Shown here: positions 21,681 through 33,163 of the stretch, piece by piece
Position numbering within the stretch: the stretch's first letter is position 1
How the letters are laid out: every line of letters starts with the position of its first letter
Source of the DNA: Punctularia strigosozonata HHB-11173 SS5
Lineage: Eukaryota; Basidiomycota; Agaricomycetes; Corticiales; Punctulariaceae
Direction: 5' to 3'
Length of the DNA stretch: 64,000 nt
NCBI RefSeq assembly: GCF_000264995.1
Contig: NW_006767434.1
Span: 2,072,004 to 2,136,003 of the forward strand
Made by a program: the position numbers and the translations under genes
The notes under the pieces: model-generated
Seen by the model: only the letters and a program-made list of their open reading frames with translations
Database searches by the model: none
What the model was told of the DNA's origin: nothing

Positions 21681-23782
21681 CTACTTCTTCACATTCCTCT
21701 TCTGCAGACTCTTTTCGCTGCGTATTCTCGACCTCTTCTTCACTTCTTTGGCAGCTCCTCCTGCGTTGGTCTTGGTGCTTGGTCGTTTCCTGATCCGCTC
21801 CTTATCTTTGCCCGTCGTACTCTTTACCATCGCATTCTTCGCCAGCTTCTTAGCCAGACGGCGCTGCACACGGGCCTCATCCGCGGCCTTCGCCTGTTTG
21901 CGCTCCTCTTTCGGTAGATGAGACAGTTTCTCGCCGAGCGATGGGTCTCCCTTTGGAACCACGATCGGCGTACCGCTGAGCCTAGTCTTGGATACCGAGC
22001 GCTTGAGGCTAGGCTCCGTAGGCTTCGCTTGGCGGTCGGGGCGAGTCTGTCTACCGTCGCCGGTCTTGCCGCTGCCAGGAGCTTTGCATCGCTGAACGCG
22101 CAGTTTGCGCTTCGCAAACTTCAGCCTCTCCGGCTCGAGTGCCAATACTTCATCTACGCATTCCCTGTCCTAGAGGACAGCACAAGTGTTAAAGACGGGG
22201 AATCTCAACAGCATGGACTTGGCATTACCAGAAATTGAACGTAGGCGAAGCCTTTGCCCATCTGTGTATCGCGATCGCGCACTACGCGCACTTTAGTGAC
22301 CCAGGAGATACGCTTCGCCGGTATGTTCTCGATCGTATCGGGTCCAGGAGCAGGGGGCGGGCCGCGCTCTGTGCTCAGGAGCGCCTCGAAGAAGACGCGT
22401 AGATCTTCCTCTTTCGTTGCGAAGTCCAGATTACCAACGAAGACGCTAAGCTTGGGATCTCCCATGGCTATGTCGCCTGCAACCTTTGAAGCTTCAGACG
22501 GGCGAGCGTGATCGACACGCAGTGTATGCTCCATGAAGACGGTCCCGTCACCGTTGAGTACCGCTTGCTGCGCAGCCTCAAACGGATTCATAATCTTGTG
22601 TTGCTGAGAAGTAGGAGCGTCCGATGCTTCCTGAACCGGCTTCGGATGGGCGAACACGATATACGCAACGATGGAGTCTACGTTCGGGTGAAGCTCACCC
22701 TTGATGAAAGCGACTTTCTTCTTCTCCTTTGGATTAAGATATTTCTTCGCTGCTTTCTCATCCTCGATTGCTTCCTTGTCTTTGGTTTGCAGCCTCCAGG
22801 ACGCAGCGCGATCAGCATCGTGCTGGCGTCCCTTCTTCTCGGTGGCACTGGACTTCTGCTTAGACGTCGAGTCATCGTCCTCCTTAGGAAGTTCGGTGGT
22901 GGGCTTTTGGAACGCGACGGAACGAAAGCGGACACTCTCAATCTTTGCCGAAGGGACAAAGGTGAGGATGTGTCGCTTGAGGCGTTTCTGAAGTGGCTGT
23001 TCATTTCATGGCGTCAGTATGAAACTTGGACAATGAACAATGGCGTTGACCCACTCGGCTTTTCGCGACATCAGCAGGGACATTGCCCACAAATATGGTT
23101 CGGCGATCTCGCTGCTCTGAAGTCTCGCTTTCGGGTACGTAATGAGATTTTCGACTGCGGGACCCCTTCGATGTCTGCTTCCCCGCATTCGCGACAGATT
23201 CGTGGACAAGTTGGGCAGGGTCGACTTCCTCGTCGTCCGATTCCCCTTCTGATCGTGCCTCGACTTCCGTGTCCAGGACGCCAGCCTTCGAAGACGATGC
23301 GGTCCTTGAGCCGTACGAATCCTCGAGCCGAGCGTCCTCCTCATCAGAACGAGGGTCGTCGACCTTTCGCCTCTTCAGCTTTGGATCCTTTCCCCGGCCC
23401 TTCTTCTTTTCCTTTGACCCGGCGGGTTCGGGGTGATGAGCAGACGCCGAAGCTTCTTCGGAAATATGCCCAGCGTCGGATGGTTTCGCTCGCTTGCGTT
23501 TTCTCGTTGAACCATCCTTCAGGGAATCCAAGGCATCCCCTTTCTCAACCGGCTCTGCAGCATCAGCTCCTCGAGTGGGGCGGACAGCAGGCTTGGGCAC
23601 CTGGTGAGTACATGAGCCTCTGAAAATAGCTACGGTATAGAAGAATGTTGGGTCCAACTGACTGGAGCTGCGCGGAAGATGGCATCGAGTCCCTCATCCA
23701 GTTTTGGCTGTGAGATTTTTTGTTTGCTCCCGCCCTTTGCAGCTGCTTGGGCCTTGCTCAGAAGATATGAAGCGAGACTCAT
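21681..23782 (-). CDS. NOP12: Nucleolar RNA-binding protein Nop12
   Basis: Pre-25S rRNA processing factor of the nucleolus. The ATG at 23,782 gives MSLASYLLSKAQAAAKGGSK; a frame runs on upstream but has no earlier ATG. The first intron is removed after IFRAAP, followed by a long Glu/Lys/Ser-rich charged segment. Two RRM domains follow: the first begins RRTIFVGNVPADVAKSR and continues after an intron, the second has RNP2 LSVFVGNLDFA and RNP1 GKGFAYVQFLDR. The C-terminus is strongly basic (RSRIRSEKSLQKRNVKK), as in other Nop12 proteins. Three introns were seen. The gene converges on FEN1, with 162 bases between the stops. Confidence 0.92.
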
Positions 23783-24427
23783 GGCAACTCGAGACAGGCC
23801 ATTGGTGGCAGTGCTCAATTTCAGGGTGCGAGTTGAACGTTGAATATTTTGAAGCCTGGTCGCCCGCTCTGCCGCATTGACCCCCTGGGTGGTCTGAATA
23901 AACGGCAAGAGCTTCAGTGGCCGGGACTCCAGAGGCTATATCTTTGCTGACATGAGGTTTGACCCCATTTGACTTACCCATGGCCATCCGAATAACTATT
24001 CACGAGCGCACAGGCATATAAAGTTTGCAATTGCAGCAATCAATTCGAGTCTTTTATATCTATGTTGACAAAGGTAGTGCGGGGATAACCACAAGTGATA
24101 GCGCAAGGCGCTTGGTGGTGAATGATACAGAATAGACAAACGGTATCTACATCTAGGTACCGTGCATCAAGCAGGTCGTACATTAAACCGTATAAAAAAA
24201 CGTGTGCGTGGTGGTCGTGTGGGATGGTGTCTGACCCTGAGCGCGTCTATGCATCAGACCGTGGCTGAATGCGGCATCAGGAAAGCCAACGAGGGAAGGT
24301 AATGGTGATACAACAATGGTGAAGCCTTGCCAGGACCCGGTCAAGGTCAGACTTCACCTCCCAATAATACAATACTCCGAGAGGGAAAGAGGGCCAACGT
24401 TGTATTCTTGAGCGTATAAATTCGTTT
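23783..24427. other. Intergenic, no gene seen
   Basis: Upstream region of NOP12 and 3' flank of the secreted barrel protein gene. The frame of NOP12 stays open upstream to about 23,908 without an ATG; nothing else is supported. Confidence 0.4.
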
Positions 24428-25005
24428 TCATGGAGACCAGCCCTTGGCCTCGAAATGCCACTCGATCTTGAGCACACCAGTGTCGAGCGAGCCGAGTTGC
24501 TCGAAAAGGCTGGGGGACATGTCTGCGACGGCCGTCAGAGGCAAGCTCACGACTGCGCGGCAATCGCTCACGTACCAAGATCATTTTCGCCACAGCCAGG
24601 GCAGCTGTCACGGGTCTTGCCGTAGGCCGTCTTTCCGTTAGCAGTGTTGGTAATATGGATCCACTACGTGACAACGTAAGCAATACGGTTACGACCGATC
24701 GAGGAAAGTATTAACCTGGTTGCAATTGCCACCACTGCCATAGCGTTCGGTCGAGATGGCGACGATGGGACTACTATCCACGTCGGTATAACCGCAGTTG
24801 CCCAGACCGACGTAAAAGTATGTACCCTATGGAAATCGTTAACTTGGGTGGCTAGTCATGTCCACGACATAATTACCCTGCCCGTGTGGGTTATCCTCTT
24901 GTCGAGGTCGACAACGGTAACATTGGGCGCGACTGGTGACGCGAAGGTGGCCATGACAAACGCGAACAGAGCGAGAAACGCGAGTACGAGACGAGTTGCG
25001 AACAT
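24428..25005 (-). CDS. Small secreted RlpA-like double-psi beta-barrel protein
   Basis: Secreted protein of about 130 residues. It has a signal peptide (MFATRLVLAFLALFAFVMAT), a Lys-Arg cleavage site (VVDLDKRITHTGRGT) and then the barrel domain: YFYVGLGNCGYTDVDSSPIV, ISTERYGSGGNCNQ, KTRDSCPGCGENDLDMSPSL and TGVLKIEWHFEAKGWSP at the C-terminus. Three introns (about 55-65 nt) were removed to obtain this order. The fold is shared with barwin, expansin domain 1 and basidiomycete riboflavin-aldehyde-forming enzyme-like proteins. Enzyme activity cannot be told from sequence. The DxSP...F core and four cysteines are intact. These proteins are often abundant in fruiting bodies or during plant colonisation. 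Confidence 0.9.
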
Positions 25006-25150
25006 ATTGGAAGGCAGGAAGTGAACAAGCGTCGCGTCGAAGGTGTGTCGTGGAAGGTGTGCTCTTTAGTATTTCGGAGAGGTCGTGGCGTATGTTGCCT
25101 CGGGGAAGTGATCCAGCGAGGGCTACCATTGACATTCCGGACCTAGCGCG

Positions 25151-25158
25151 CTTTTATA
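25151..25158 (-). promoter_or_regulatory. TATA box of the secreted barrel protein gene
   Basis: On the minus strand CTATAAAAG lies about 145 bases before the ATG at 25,005. It is a near-consensus TATA, in keeping with a strongly expressed secreted protein. Confidence 0.5.
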
Positions 25159-25199
25159 GCGGAGGGGTGTGGCTAAAGCAGCCTTGTCCACGCGCACTC

Positions 25200-26200
25200 T
25201 CGTTGCTTTGTCTGAGACGCGGGCCAAGGCACGCAGGTCCAGGCCACAAAGGCCGCAGGGGGCAAGCCCGAAGCCGACCTACGTTCATTTGCGTCTTTCC
25301 GTCGAATGAGGAGCGTGCACCCCGAAAAAAAAGTCCAAAAAGAATATGCAGGGCTGGGAAACGCGCGCCCGACTCCGTCTCCGGGCAGTGTCTCCAGTTC
25401 CGGGCTTACGGGTGACAGGATTCGAGGGTGGTGATGACGAACGCCCCGGCTCATCAGGGCACGCAGAGTGCCGTGGCTGCGCAGAGTTCGGGCGTTGTTT
25501 GTCGGAGTTGTCAAGGGTGACCGTTGCGGGACCAGGCGTGGGGAGAACGAGCCATGTGTCTGAGGCGCGTTAACGTGACAGGCGCGTGGTCACAGCGTGC
25601 TTCATTAATATAATGCCGCGCGTGCCGCCGGCCTCGAACAGCCCTGAACAGCCCCACCAATCCCATGCTCCGCTGACAGTTGTACGCAGTTGAGTGCCGG
25701 GTCGAATTGTCCAGGGCCTGGAGCCTTGAAAAGCTTGGTGCACTGAAAAATAGATAATATCCACCGTACCCACTCGGAGCCGAGCCTCCATCGTACCCCA
25801 TCTCGTCCTGGTGCCCACACGCCGGCAAAATCGAGGCTGAACACCTCGATGGGCACGATCGAGTCTAAGCCAAGCGGCCAAGACGTGCAACTCCTGTGTC
25901 TTGCACAGAAGGCATCTTCTTGCACGACAGTCGGTATGACGGTTGCCAACGGACGGCCGCGTTGCACGAGGCCACTGAATTGCCCGGTGCGCGTCCTCCA
26001 TGGGTATGTAATAGACGGGCGACTTCGACGCAAGTATGACTTCGGAAATGGCCTGCCTTGACGGAGTCAGAAGCGTATGTGTCGAACGCGTCCATTCTCT
26101 GAATAACGTGCAGTGTCCCTACCCACGCACAGAACGGCCTTTGTGTCATTTCGCCTGGCGCCGGTGCTCGAGCGCACAACGTGGATATCTGCGCTCGTAA
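25200..26200. other. No recognisable gene
   Basis: Upstream region of the barrel protein gene and beyond. Several overlapping open frames of 100-145 codons exist on the minus strand (25,511-26,179), but none shows a motif or a consistent exon chain. Confidence 0.35.
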
Positions 26201-27028
26201 TCAGCCGTAATCGCATCGATCCGACGTCCTGATGTGCACTGGAGCTGCATGGGCCTTAAACTGCGGAGCATGATGGAAACCGAGCTCCGATGCTGTGAAC
26301 GCTGATGGGTGCATGCATGTAAGTAATATTGCCGCGGGCATCGGCGCTGCCTCCCCGATCTTGGCCTGTTGCTCAGATACAAGCGTCCTAAGGTGTCCGT
26401 CTTCGAATTGGCGGTACGTGAGATTCTCATCGCCCACTGTATTGATGGGAACCATCGAACACACAAGCGGAGTCCTCATCCGTACGGTACAGCCGGTAAG
26501 GCTCATGTAATCCAATGACCATGGCCCATTGGCAGCATCGCAGTTGTCCAGATTGGCCAAATTGTAGCAGTAATCGCGCCGAGATGCAGTCCTCCTATAC
26601 CTGGACGAGTCCGAGCAGCCCGACGTAGAATTCAGCACTTCCGCTACTCTTCATGAAGAGCTGGGATGTGTGCATTACGGCTCCCCCGCTTGTATCGAAG
26701 CGCGACGGCTCTGGGAAGGCCGCGGCGTCGTTCACGCTTCCCGACGGAGTCTAACGCCCGCAAATGAAGGGAGTTCGGCGTACTCTCGCGTTACGAGAAA
26801 TGATGTCGACATGCGCTGGTTCTAGTGGGGTACACGCTCTTCCGCCTCGCCGGATGGCCGATCAGCGCCAGCGCCAGGGGTCCGGGCGGGGATAGACTCG
26901 AGCAGAATCAAATGTAGACTGATGGTGAATCCATGTTGCAGCTGACGCAGCCCCATGATAGGTCTCATAAGACGCAAGATGAGAGGCCCATTGAGCGGGT
27001 TTTCGTAGGACGACATGCAGCAGCACAC
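26201..27028 (-). CDS. Unidentified coding-like region
   Basis: Three minus-strand pieces look like exons. About 27,010-26,830 encodes MSSYENPLNGPLILRLMRPI and a Pro/Gly/Glu tail. About 26,730-26,590 encodes NDAAAFPEPSRFDTSGGAVM through EFYVGLLGLVQ, ending at GTATAG, a possible donor. About 26,580-26,300 encodes RRDYCYNLANLDNCDAANGP and ENLTYRQFEDGHLRTLVSEQ. Stops separate the pieces and I could not join them convincingly. The amino-acid composition is more protein-like than in the surrounding frames. It may be a lineage-specific gene or an eroded copy. I do not recognise the family. Confidence 0.25.
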
Positions 27029-27209
27029 AATCGGTGATGGGATCCGTTGAGGAACGGCTACGTAATTAGGTGCCTGAAGTCACGTGAAGGCTGCAGTCCT
27101 AGCGAGCCGCATGGACCGGACCAGGAGCATTTCGTGTTGGTCTGCAAAGACTTGGCATAGACACTCTGGCTTGAGCAGTTCAGCGCACCTCCGGCGACTC
27201 TTTGTTGCC

Positions 27210-30200
27210 ATGTCAGAAAACGGGTTTCAAGGCAAACAGCCGACATCCAGAGGGGATGTGGGCCTGTCTACTGTTGTGGCCAACCCGTATCCCACTCGGG
27301 TCGACTCGCAGCAGGAGCATACGAAGGTGGTCGAGCAGCTCGACAGGTCCTCACCATATGCTCGCCGGATTGCTTCTCGAGTACAAGGTCTTGATACTCG
27401 CAAGAGCTCGATGTTGCACACCCGAACGTTACTACTTGTCTTCATCGCTTGCTTCTCCGGCGTGCTTGCACTGTTCCCATCTATAAAGCAGTTATATGAG
27501 TTCGTTGTTGTTTCCTCGATGGTACACGAGAAAATATGTCCCATGCCTGCTCCGCATGATATAACCCACCAAGTTCGATGGGACAACTATAGCCTCATTC
27601 TTCGCGGACAGCGTGTGTTTCTCAAGTGAGTTTACTCACCAAGACCTTGGTACTGGTGACTTACTCCTCTTCCTTCAACGTAGCTCTGGAGAGTTTCATC
27701 CCTTCCGGCTGCCTGTCCCGGGACTATGGCCAGACATCTTGCAAAAATTCAAGGCTGCAGGGTTCAATGCGGTCAGCATCTACACCCACATGGGGCTGAT
27801 CAATCCTGCTCCTCACGTCATCGATATGGACGGTTGGAGGTCCGTCGAAGCTTTCTACGATGCTGCCAAAGATGCCGGTCTATGGGTCGTGCTCCGCCCT
27901 GGTCCGTGGACGTCCTGATCCCTCTCGATCGGATGACAATACGGTTAACAGGTCCATACATCAATGCTGAAACAACTGCTGGAGGCTTTGCTCACTGGCT
28001 TACGGCGGAAGTCTCTGGAACACTGCGGACTAATGCCTCCGACTTCCACGCCGCTTGGCAAGATTATATTGAGGCTATAATCAATGTTACGATACCTTAC
28101 CAGATCACTCGTGGTGGACCCGTCATCGGTACGATGTCGTTTGTTTTCCCTTCTGATCATTGCTGACGCCTATTCAGCCATACAAATCGGTGAGCAATGA
28201 TTGCAAACTCTTGCATTTCGTGCTGTGATAATTTGTGACGTTCCAGACAATGAATATTCTCAATACGACTACGGCGAAGAAGGCGCGCAGTACTTCGCTC
28301 AGTTGGAAGATGCCTATCGTGCCTCCGATATTGTAGTGCCATTGACGTACAACGATCCCGGCCAATACAAGAATTTCGTGAACGGTACCGTCAGTACTTT
28401 TGTTTCCCACTGAGAATGGAAATCTGACGATGAACTCTACAGGGCGCTGCCGACATTTATGGGTAAGCAGATGAACGCGTGAAGTGTGCACCAATAATAC
28501 TTACGCCTCATCGCGTTCTATTAGTCTAGATGCGTATCCTCAAAGGTTCGACTGTTCGAATCCCGAAAGGTGGAACCCCGTTACTACGAATTACCGACAT
28601 TATCATCTTGGTGAGTACTTGGAGGGCACGGAGGCGACCGAGTTCTGAAACCACTTGTCAATCCAGATACCAATCCTTCGCAACCGTTCTATTCTCCGGA
28701 GGTAATGTACGCACCTTAGAAGGCATAGCTACTCCTTTGACACCCCATCAGTTCCAAGCCGGTGCCTTTGATGCATGGGGACCGGAAGCACCTGGTCTGT
28801 TGCAATGCATTCAGATACGCATCAGATCCAATTTGACCTCGCGCACCAAGGTTATGAGGCATGCCGTAAGCTCACGAACTCGGACTTCGAATCTGTCTTC
28901 TATCATAGCTTATGGGCAGCCGTAAGTTCAAGGTTTCCTTTGACCCTCTGGCTTTTTTTCACTTCGGGAGTATAGAATGCCAAGTTGATCAACTACTACA
29001 TGGTCTACGGGTGGGTAGTTTCATATGTGCGCTGAATCGCTGTTGACTATTGGTCAGCGGGACATCATGGGGAGCGCTTCCGTTCCCCGGCGTGTATAGT
29101 AAGCTGACGATGCTCGTTCCTTCCTGGTGGAAGCAATCTCACTCTGGAACTAGCCAGCTATGACTACGGCGCAGCCATTGCGGAGGATCGCCATTTAACA
29201 GAGAAATATGCAGAGTTGAAGCGCCAAGGCCTCTTTTTGCGTAGTTCACCAGAATTCTACAAGACGGAGTGGGTAGGGAATAGCACCGATGGCGCTGTCG
29301 CTATAACCGACCCAGCCGTGTTCGCTGTCCTCCTGCGGAACCCCGATACGAACACAAAGTTCTATTTCTTGCGCCATAGCAACTCTTCCTCGCTGTAAGT
29401 TCGCGACGCCGCAATAGGAAGTAGCTTGCTCAGTCCTTCAGGTTGAAGACTAACTTCGGTTTGGACGTCGACACCTCGATTGGGCAGCTACACCTCCCTC
29501 GACTCAGCGATTCGCTATCAGTGATCGGGAGGCAGAGCAAGATCGTGGTCACGGACTATCACTTTGGAACTTCAACTCTACTCTACTCGACAGCCCAAGT
29601 TTATTTTGCCGGCCGGATTGGTGACCGCGATGTCCTGTTTCTATACGGCGACGTCAGACAAGATCACGAAGCGGCCATTGATCTGACAGGAGTTTATAAT
29701 CCAATACAGAGACATCCCCGAGTATCCATGATGCGGACCGATCTTGACGGTTCGAGTCGCACACTCATATCCTTCCTCTCCGGTATCGAAGGCTTGGTTA
29801 CCATCTGGGACTCCAGCACGCAACTAGTCCTATACAGTGACAGCACCACTGCGGGCACGTTCTGGTCTCCCCCAATTGCATACGACAACAATTCGTTCTC
29901 GAACTACTGGAGCTTCGGCACCAACGTCACGGTGTTGGTTGGCGGTCCTTATCTAGTGCGCGATGCTCGAATCCGCGGTAGGGAGCTTGCTCTCAGAGGG
30001 GACCTTGACAAGGATGCACGCCTTATCGTCATCGCGCAGCCAGAGATAACAACCGTATCTTGGAACGATATTCTAGTTCCCTTTTCCAGCGCGGCCCAAG
30101 AAATTTCCGCTACAGGCATGTTCGTCGGTGACCTGGTCTACTCCTCTGGTCATGAATCGGTGTCCCCCGTGGTCCTCCCACCACTCACTGGCTGGAGTTT

Positions 30201-31640
30201 CGCATGGAGTCTGCCTGAAATATACCGCAATTTTTCAGATTCGCGTTGGACGGCCGCGAATCATACTCAAACGAATAACCCTTGGGGCCCGGAATATGGC
30301 GATGGTACCGTATTGTATGGATGCGATTATGGCTTGTGGGTTCCCTTATGCCCTTATGTGAAGGGTATGGCGACATGGTGCTCACACGCTATTTAGTTGC
30401 GAGAACATCGTTCTCTGGCGCGGTCACTTCACTGCAGATGAAGCTCGATCACTGAACCTATCTATCAACGGCGGAGAAGGCGAGTGCTTCTCCCACAATA
30501 CCTCCGTTGGATGCTCATACACTGTACAATCAGCATTCGCTGCCAGTGTGTGGTTGAACGATAGATTCATCCGCACAACCTATGGCAAGTAAGTACAATC
30601 GCGACATGACGGAACGAAACTATAAAGACGACGTTTTACGTCTAGTTCTACGAACAACAAAAATATAATCGAGGAAACAGATGAAACCTATGTTTTTCCA
30701 CGGGATGCCCTTCGACTCGGGGAAGACAATGTCATCACTGTCGTCCAGGTCCGTCGTTCCGACTGTGTAAAGCAAAACTCAACCAATACGAGGGTAGGAT
30801 AACATGGGTCTAGACGAAGCTTCGGATGGTGAGTGATATTACTGAATGCTGTCGATATACCCTTGTCCCATGTTTGGATCAGAAACGCCTGACTCATCGA
30901 AGTCACCCCGGGGGATTCGCGGTTTCAGCCTAAGTTCTGGTAACTTTTCAAGCTGGAAGGTGCAAGGCAAACTCGGTGGCTATCAAGAGTACATATTCTG
31001 ACATCTTTCTTGCTTTGAGGATGTTGCTGACGAAAATCCGCAGCTACCCCGACAAAACCCGCGGCGTCCTGAACGAGGGCGGCCTTTATGGTGAACGGCA
31101 GGGATGGCATCTTCCGGGTTATGACACCTCGGGTTGGATCCATCGCGAATTGGACGAGGGTCTACCTGAAGGCGAAGCCGGGATCGGGTTCTTCATCACG
31201 AGCTTCGAGTTGGATATTCCTGATTACCTTGACGCTCCGATCTCGTTCGTATTCGACAATGTCGAGCAGCCTTATCGCGCCTATCTCTTCGTGAACGGAT
31301 GGATGATGGGCAAGAGGGTTGCTAACCTTGGGTAGGTGCTGCGACCGTCCAAACTCGTTGACACCTTGTTGATTCGTTACGTAGTCCTCAGTATCGGTTC
31401 CCGGTGCCAGAGGGTATACTGAATTATCGCGGTAACAAGTTAGTGTCCCAAATATTAATTCGTTACACATATGTTGATCTATATCGTAGCACCGTTGCTG
31501 TGGCGCTATGGGCTATGGAGCAAGCCCCCCTTGAGCCAAGCCTTCGACTGGAACTTGACGGTGTATACGAGGGTGGATTCGGCAGAATATCGGTCCACAA
31601 CCCGCCGTACTCAGCGTCCAGGAGGGAGGGTGCATACTGA
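27210..31640 (+). CDS. Beta-galactosidase, glycoside hydrolase family 35, membrane-anchored
   Basis: Hydrolyses terminal beta-galactosides, probably on plant or fungal cell-wall glycans outside the cell. The ATG at 27,210 opens a hydrophilic segment of about 65 residues, then a hydrophobic helix (TLLLVFIACFSGVLALFPSI). This implies a type II membrane anchor, not a cleaved signal. The GH35 barrel follows: NSGEFHPFRLPVPGLWPDIL, GFNAVSIYTHMGLINPAPHV, RPGPYINAETTAGGFAHWL and PVIAIQIDNEYSQYDYG (acid/base Glu after Asn). Then come SPEFQAGAFDAWGPE with the nucleophile Glu, and YGGTSWGALPFPGVYTSYDY. C-terminal jelly-roll domains follow, ending VYEGGFGRISVHNPPYS. More than ten short introns. The usual ENEY is IDNEY here, but the catalytic Glu is kept. 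Downstream it converges on the Nta1 gene, 149 bases away. Confidence 0.92.
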
Positions 31641-31789
31641 CGTCGAGTGCCTTTCACAATGATGCTGAACGGGACGATCCCGAAAACACTACGGCAGCTT
31701 GGTGATTAATCTATCTGTGGCTGTCTACTACAGGTTATCACCATCAGATGTACAATCTAGTTTATACCCTGGGACAGTTGTGAACCATG

Positions 31790-32894
31790 CTATGTATCCC
31801 AGACGCGTATTCCTTCCTCCCGCCGACTCATGGCGTCCACCAGGCGGGGCTTCCCAACTCCCGGATGCATCTGAAACAGCGCGGAGGACCCAGCGAATTT
31901 GATGCCTGATACATAGGGTCTCCGTTAACGCCTCTAGATATTCCGATATCCAGTGTTACATACCACTCTCCTTGCCACTTCGATTGCAAATGATGACAGT
32001 CACATGTTCAGCATGAGGCTGGGACGGGGTCACGGCCTGCGCCAACACTGATCCGCGATTCCTCCACAGTGGGCGTAAGCGTGCCGCCCAGTAGTTCAGG
32101 GTACTCCAGTCCGTTTCAGCATCCTCATCTTCGAGGGAGTCTAGCCAAGCATTCAATACCACCAACACGCGACTCCTCGTCGAAAGGCAATGTTCGGCCA
32201 ATTCGTAGGGGCCCTCTTCTAGGGTCCAGACCGCAGGTGGTTGGGCATTAAGATCCATGCATATCCCCAACGACAGTCGTCCGAGGGGTGCGGGCAGGTT
32301 GAAAGTGGCGAATCCAGCACCTAGCCAGACCGGTCTTGCCTTAGGTTAGTCAACATTTTGGAGTGGAAGCAGGACGAACCGGGTTCTGCCCATGACATAT
32401 CTGTATCATACAGGTTCGTCTTGCGATAGTTTCCCACAAATATCCCCCCGGGCCCGTAAAGAACTGCGCTATTGTATCCGATAGTCCAGGGACGCATTTT
32501 CGGGCGTTCGGCAGGATCTATCTTCTCTGGATAGCCCGCCAACACATAGCATCGAAGTCGGTCGGCTAGGAGGGAGCAGAACACGGATGTCGGTCCTTTC
32601 CGAGGCGTCTCCAAGTAAGGGGCTATGTGGGATGCATCCCGGAAGACATATCCAGAAAAGACCATCTATATAGATATTGAGGATATTGGATAGCATCCAA
32701 ATGTTCTGCGCTTACTTCGGGTAGGCAAACCAGATCTACCGAACCTGGTTCAAGATCTGCGCACAATGCGGTGGCTCTGGATATGTTTTCGGATACATGC
32801 CCTATCTAAGCAGAAGAACATGTAGTTCTTAATGAGGTCGAAAGACGCGGTGGCCCACCTTGGGTGCATACTGGATCACGGCGATCCGAGCCAT
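31790..32894 (-). CDS. NTA1: Protein N-terminal amidase, nitrilase superfamily
   Basis: Deamidates N-terminal Asn or Gln, creating destabilising residues for the Arg/N-degron pathway. The start MARIAVIQYAPK is followed after introns by IGHVSENISRATALCADLEP and VDLVCLPEMVFSGYVFRDAS (catalytic Glu). Then GPGGIFVGNYRKTNLYDTDM (catalytic Lys) and MGICMDLNAQPPAVWTLEEG (catalytic Cys) complete the Glu-Lys-Cys triad. The end VIICNRSGKESG joins IKFAGSSALFQMHPGVGKPR after a 58-nt intron and stops ...GIRVWDT. Lengths and junctions are consistent throughout. Head-to-head with DSC3 at 269 bases. Confidence 0.92.
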
Positions 32895-33163
32895 CAGACA
32901 GGTCCGCACGGAATATAGTCCCAAAAAACCGTGCAGTATCCTTCTTGTCTTATGTACCCTGGCGCTGAATAGTTCGAGGACAGAAGTAACATCACACAGT
33001 AAACGAGGCCTCAGCGCTCAGCCTTGAGGCAGCTGGAAGCAATCGCAATCGCCCGGGAGTCAGAGTCATGTGATACATCGTACTTTGTCCTGCTGTGCCA
33101 GGCCAAGTCAGAGGTGCAACTTTGTGAACGGCTCTCTCCTGAACATGAAACTGCTTGTCTGCC
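32895..33163. promoter_or_regulatory. Divergent promoter between NTA1 and DSC3
   Basis: 269 bases separate the two start codons. No clear TATA is seen on either strand. Both products act in ubiquitin-dependent protein turnover, so a shared promoter is notable but could be chance. Confidence 0.35.

Noticed and set aside
22508-23623. 371-codon open frame on the plus strand
   Set aside because: It lies wholly antisense to NOP12, whose RRM motifs and introns are clear; its sequence has no domain.
28540-28575. tRNA B-box-like GGTTCGACTGTTCGAATCCC
   Set aside because: It is part of a GH35 exon (AYPQRFDCSNPERW) and has no A box or acceptor stem around it.
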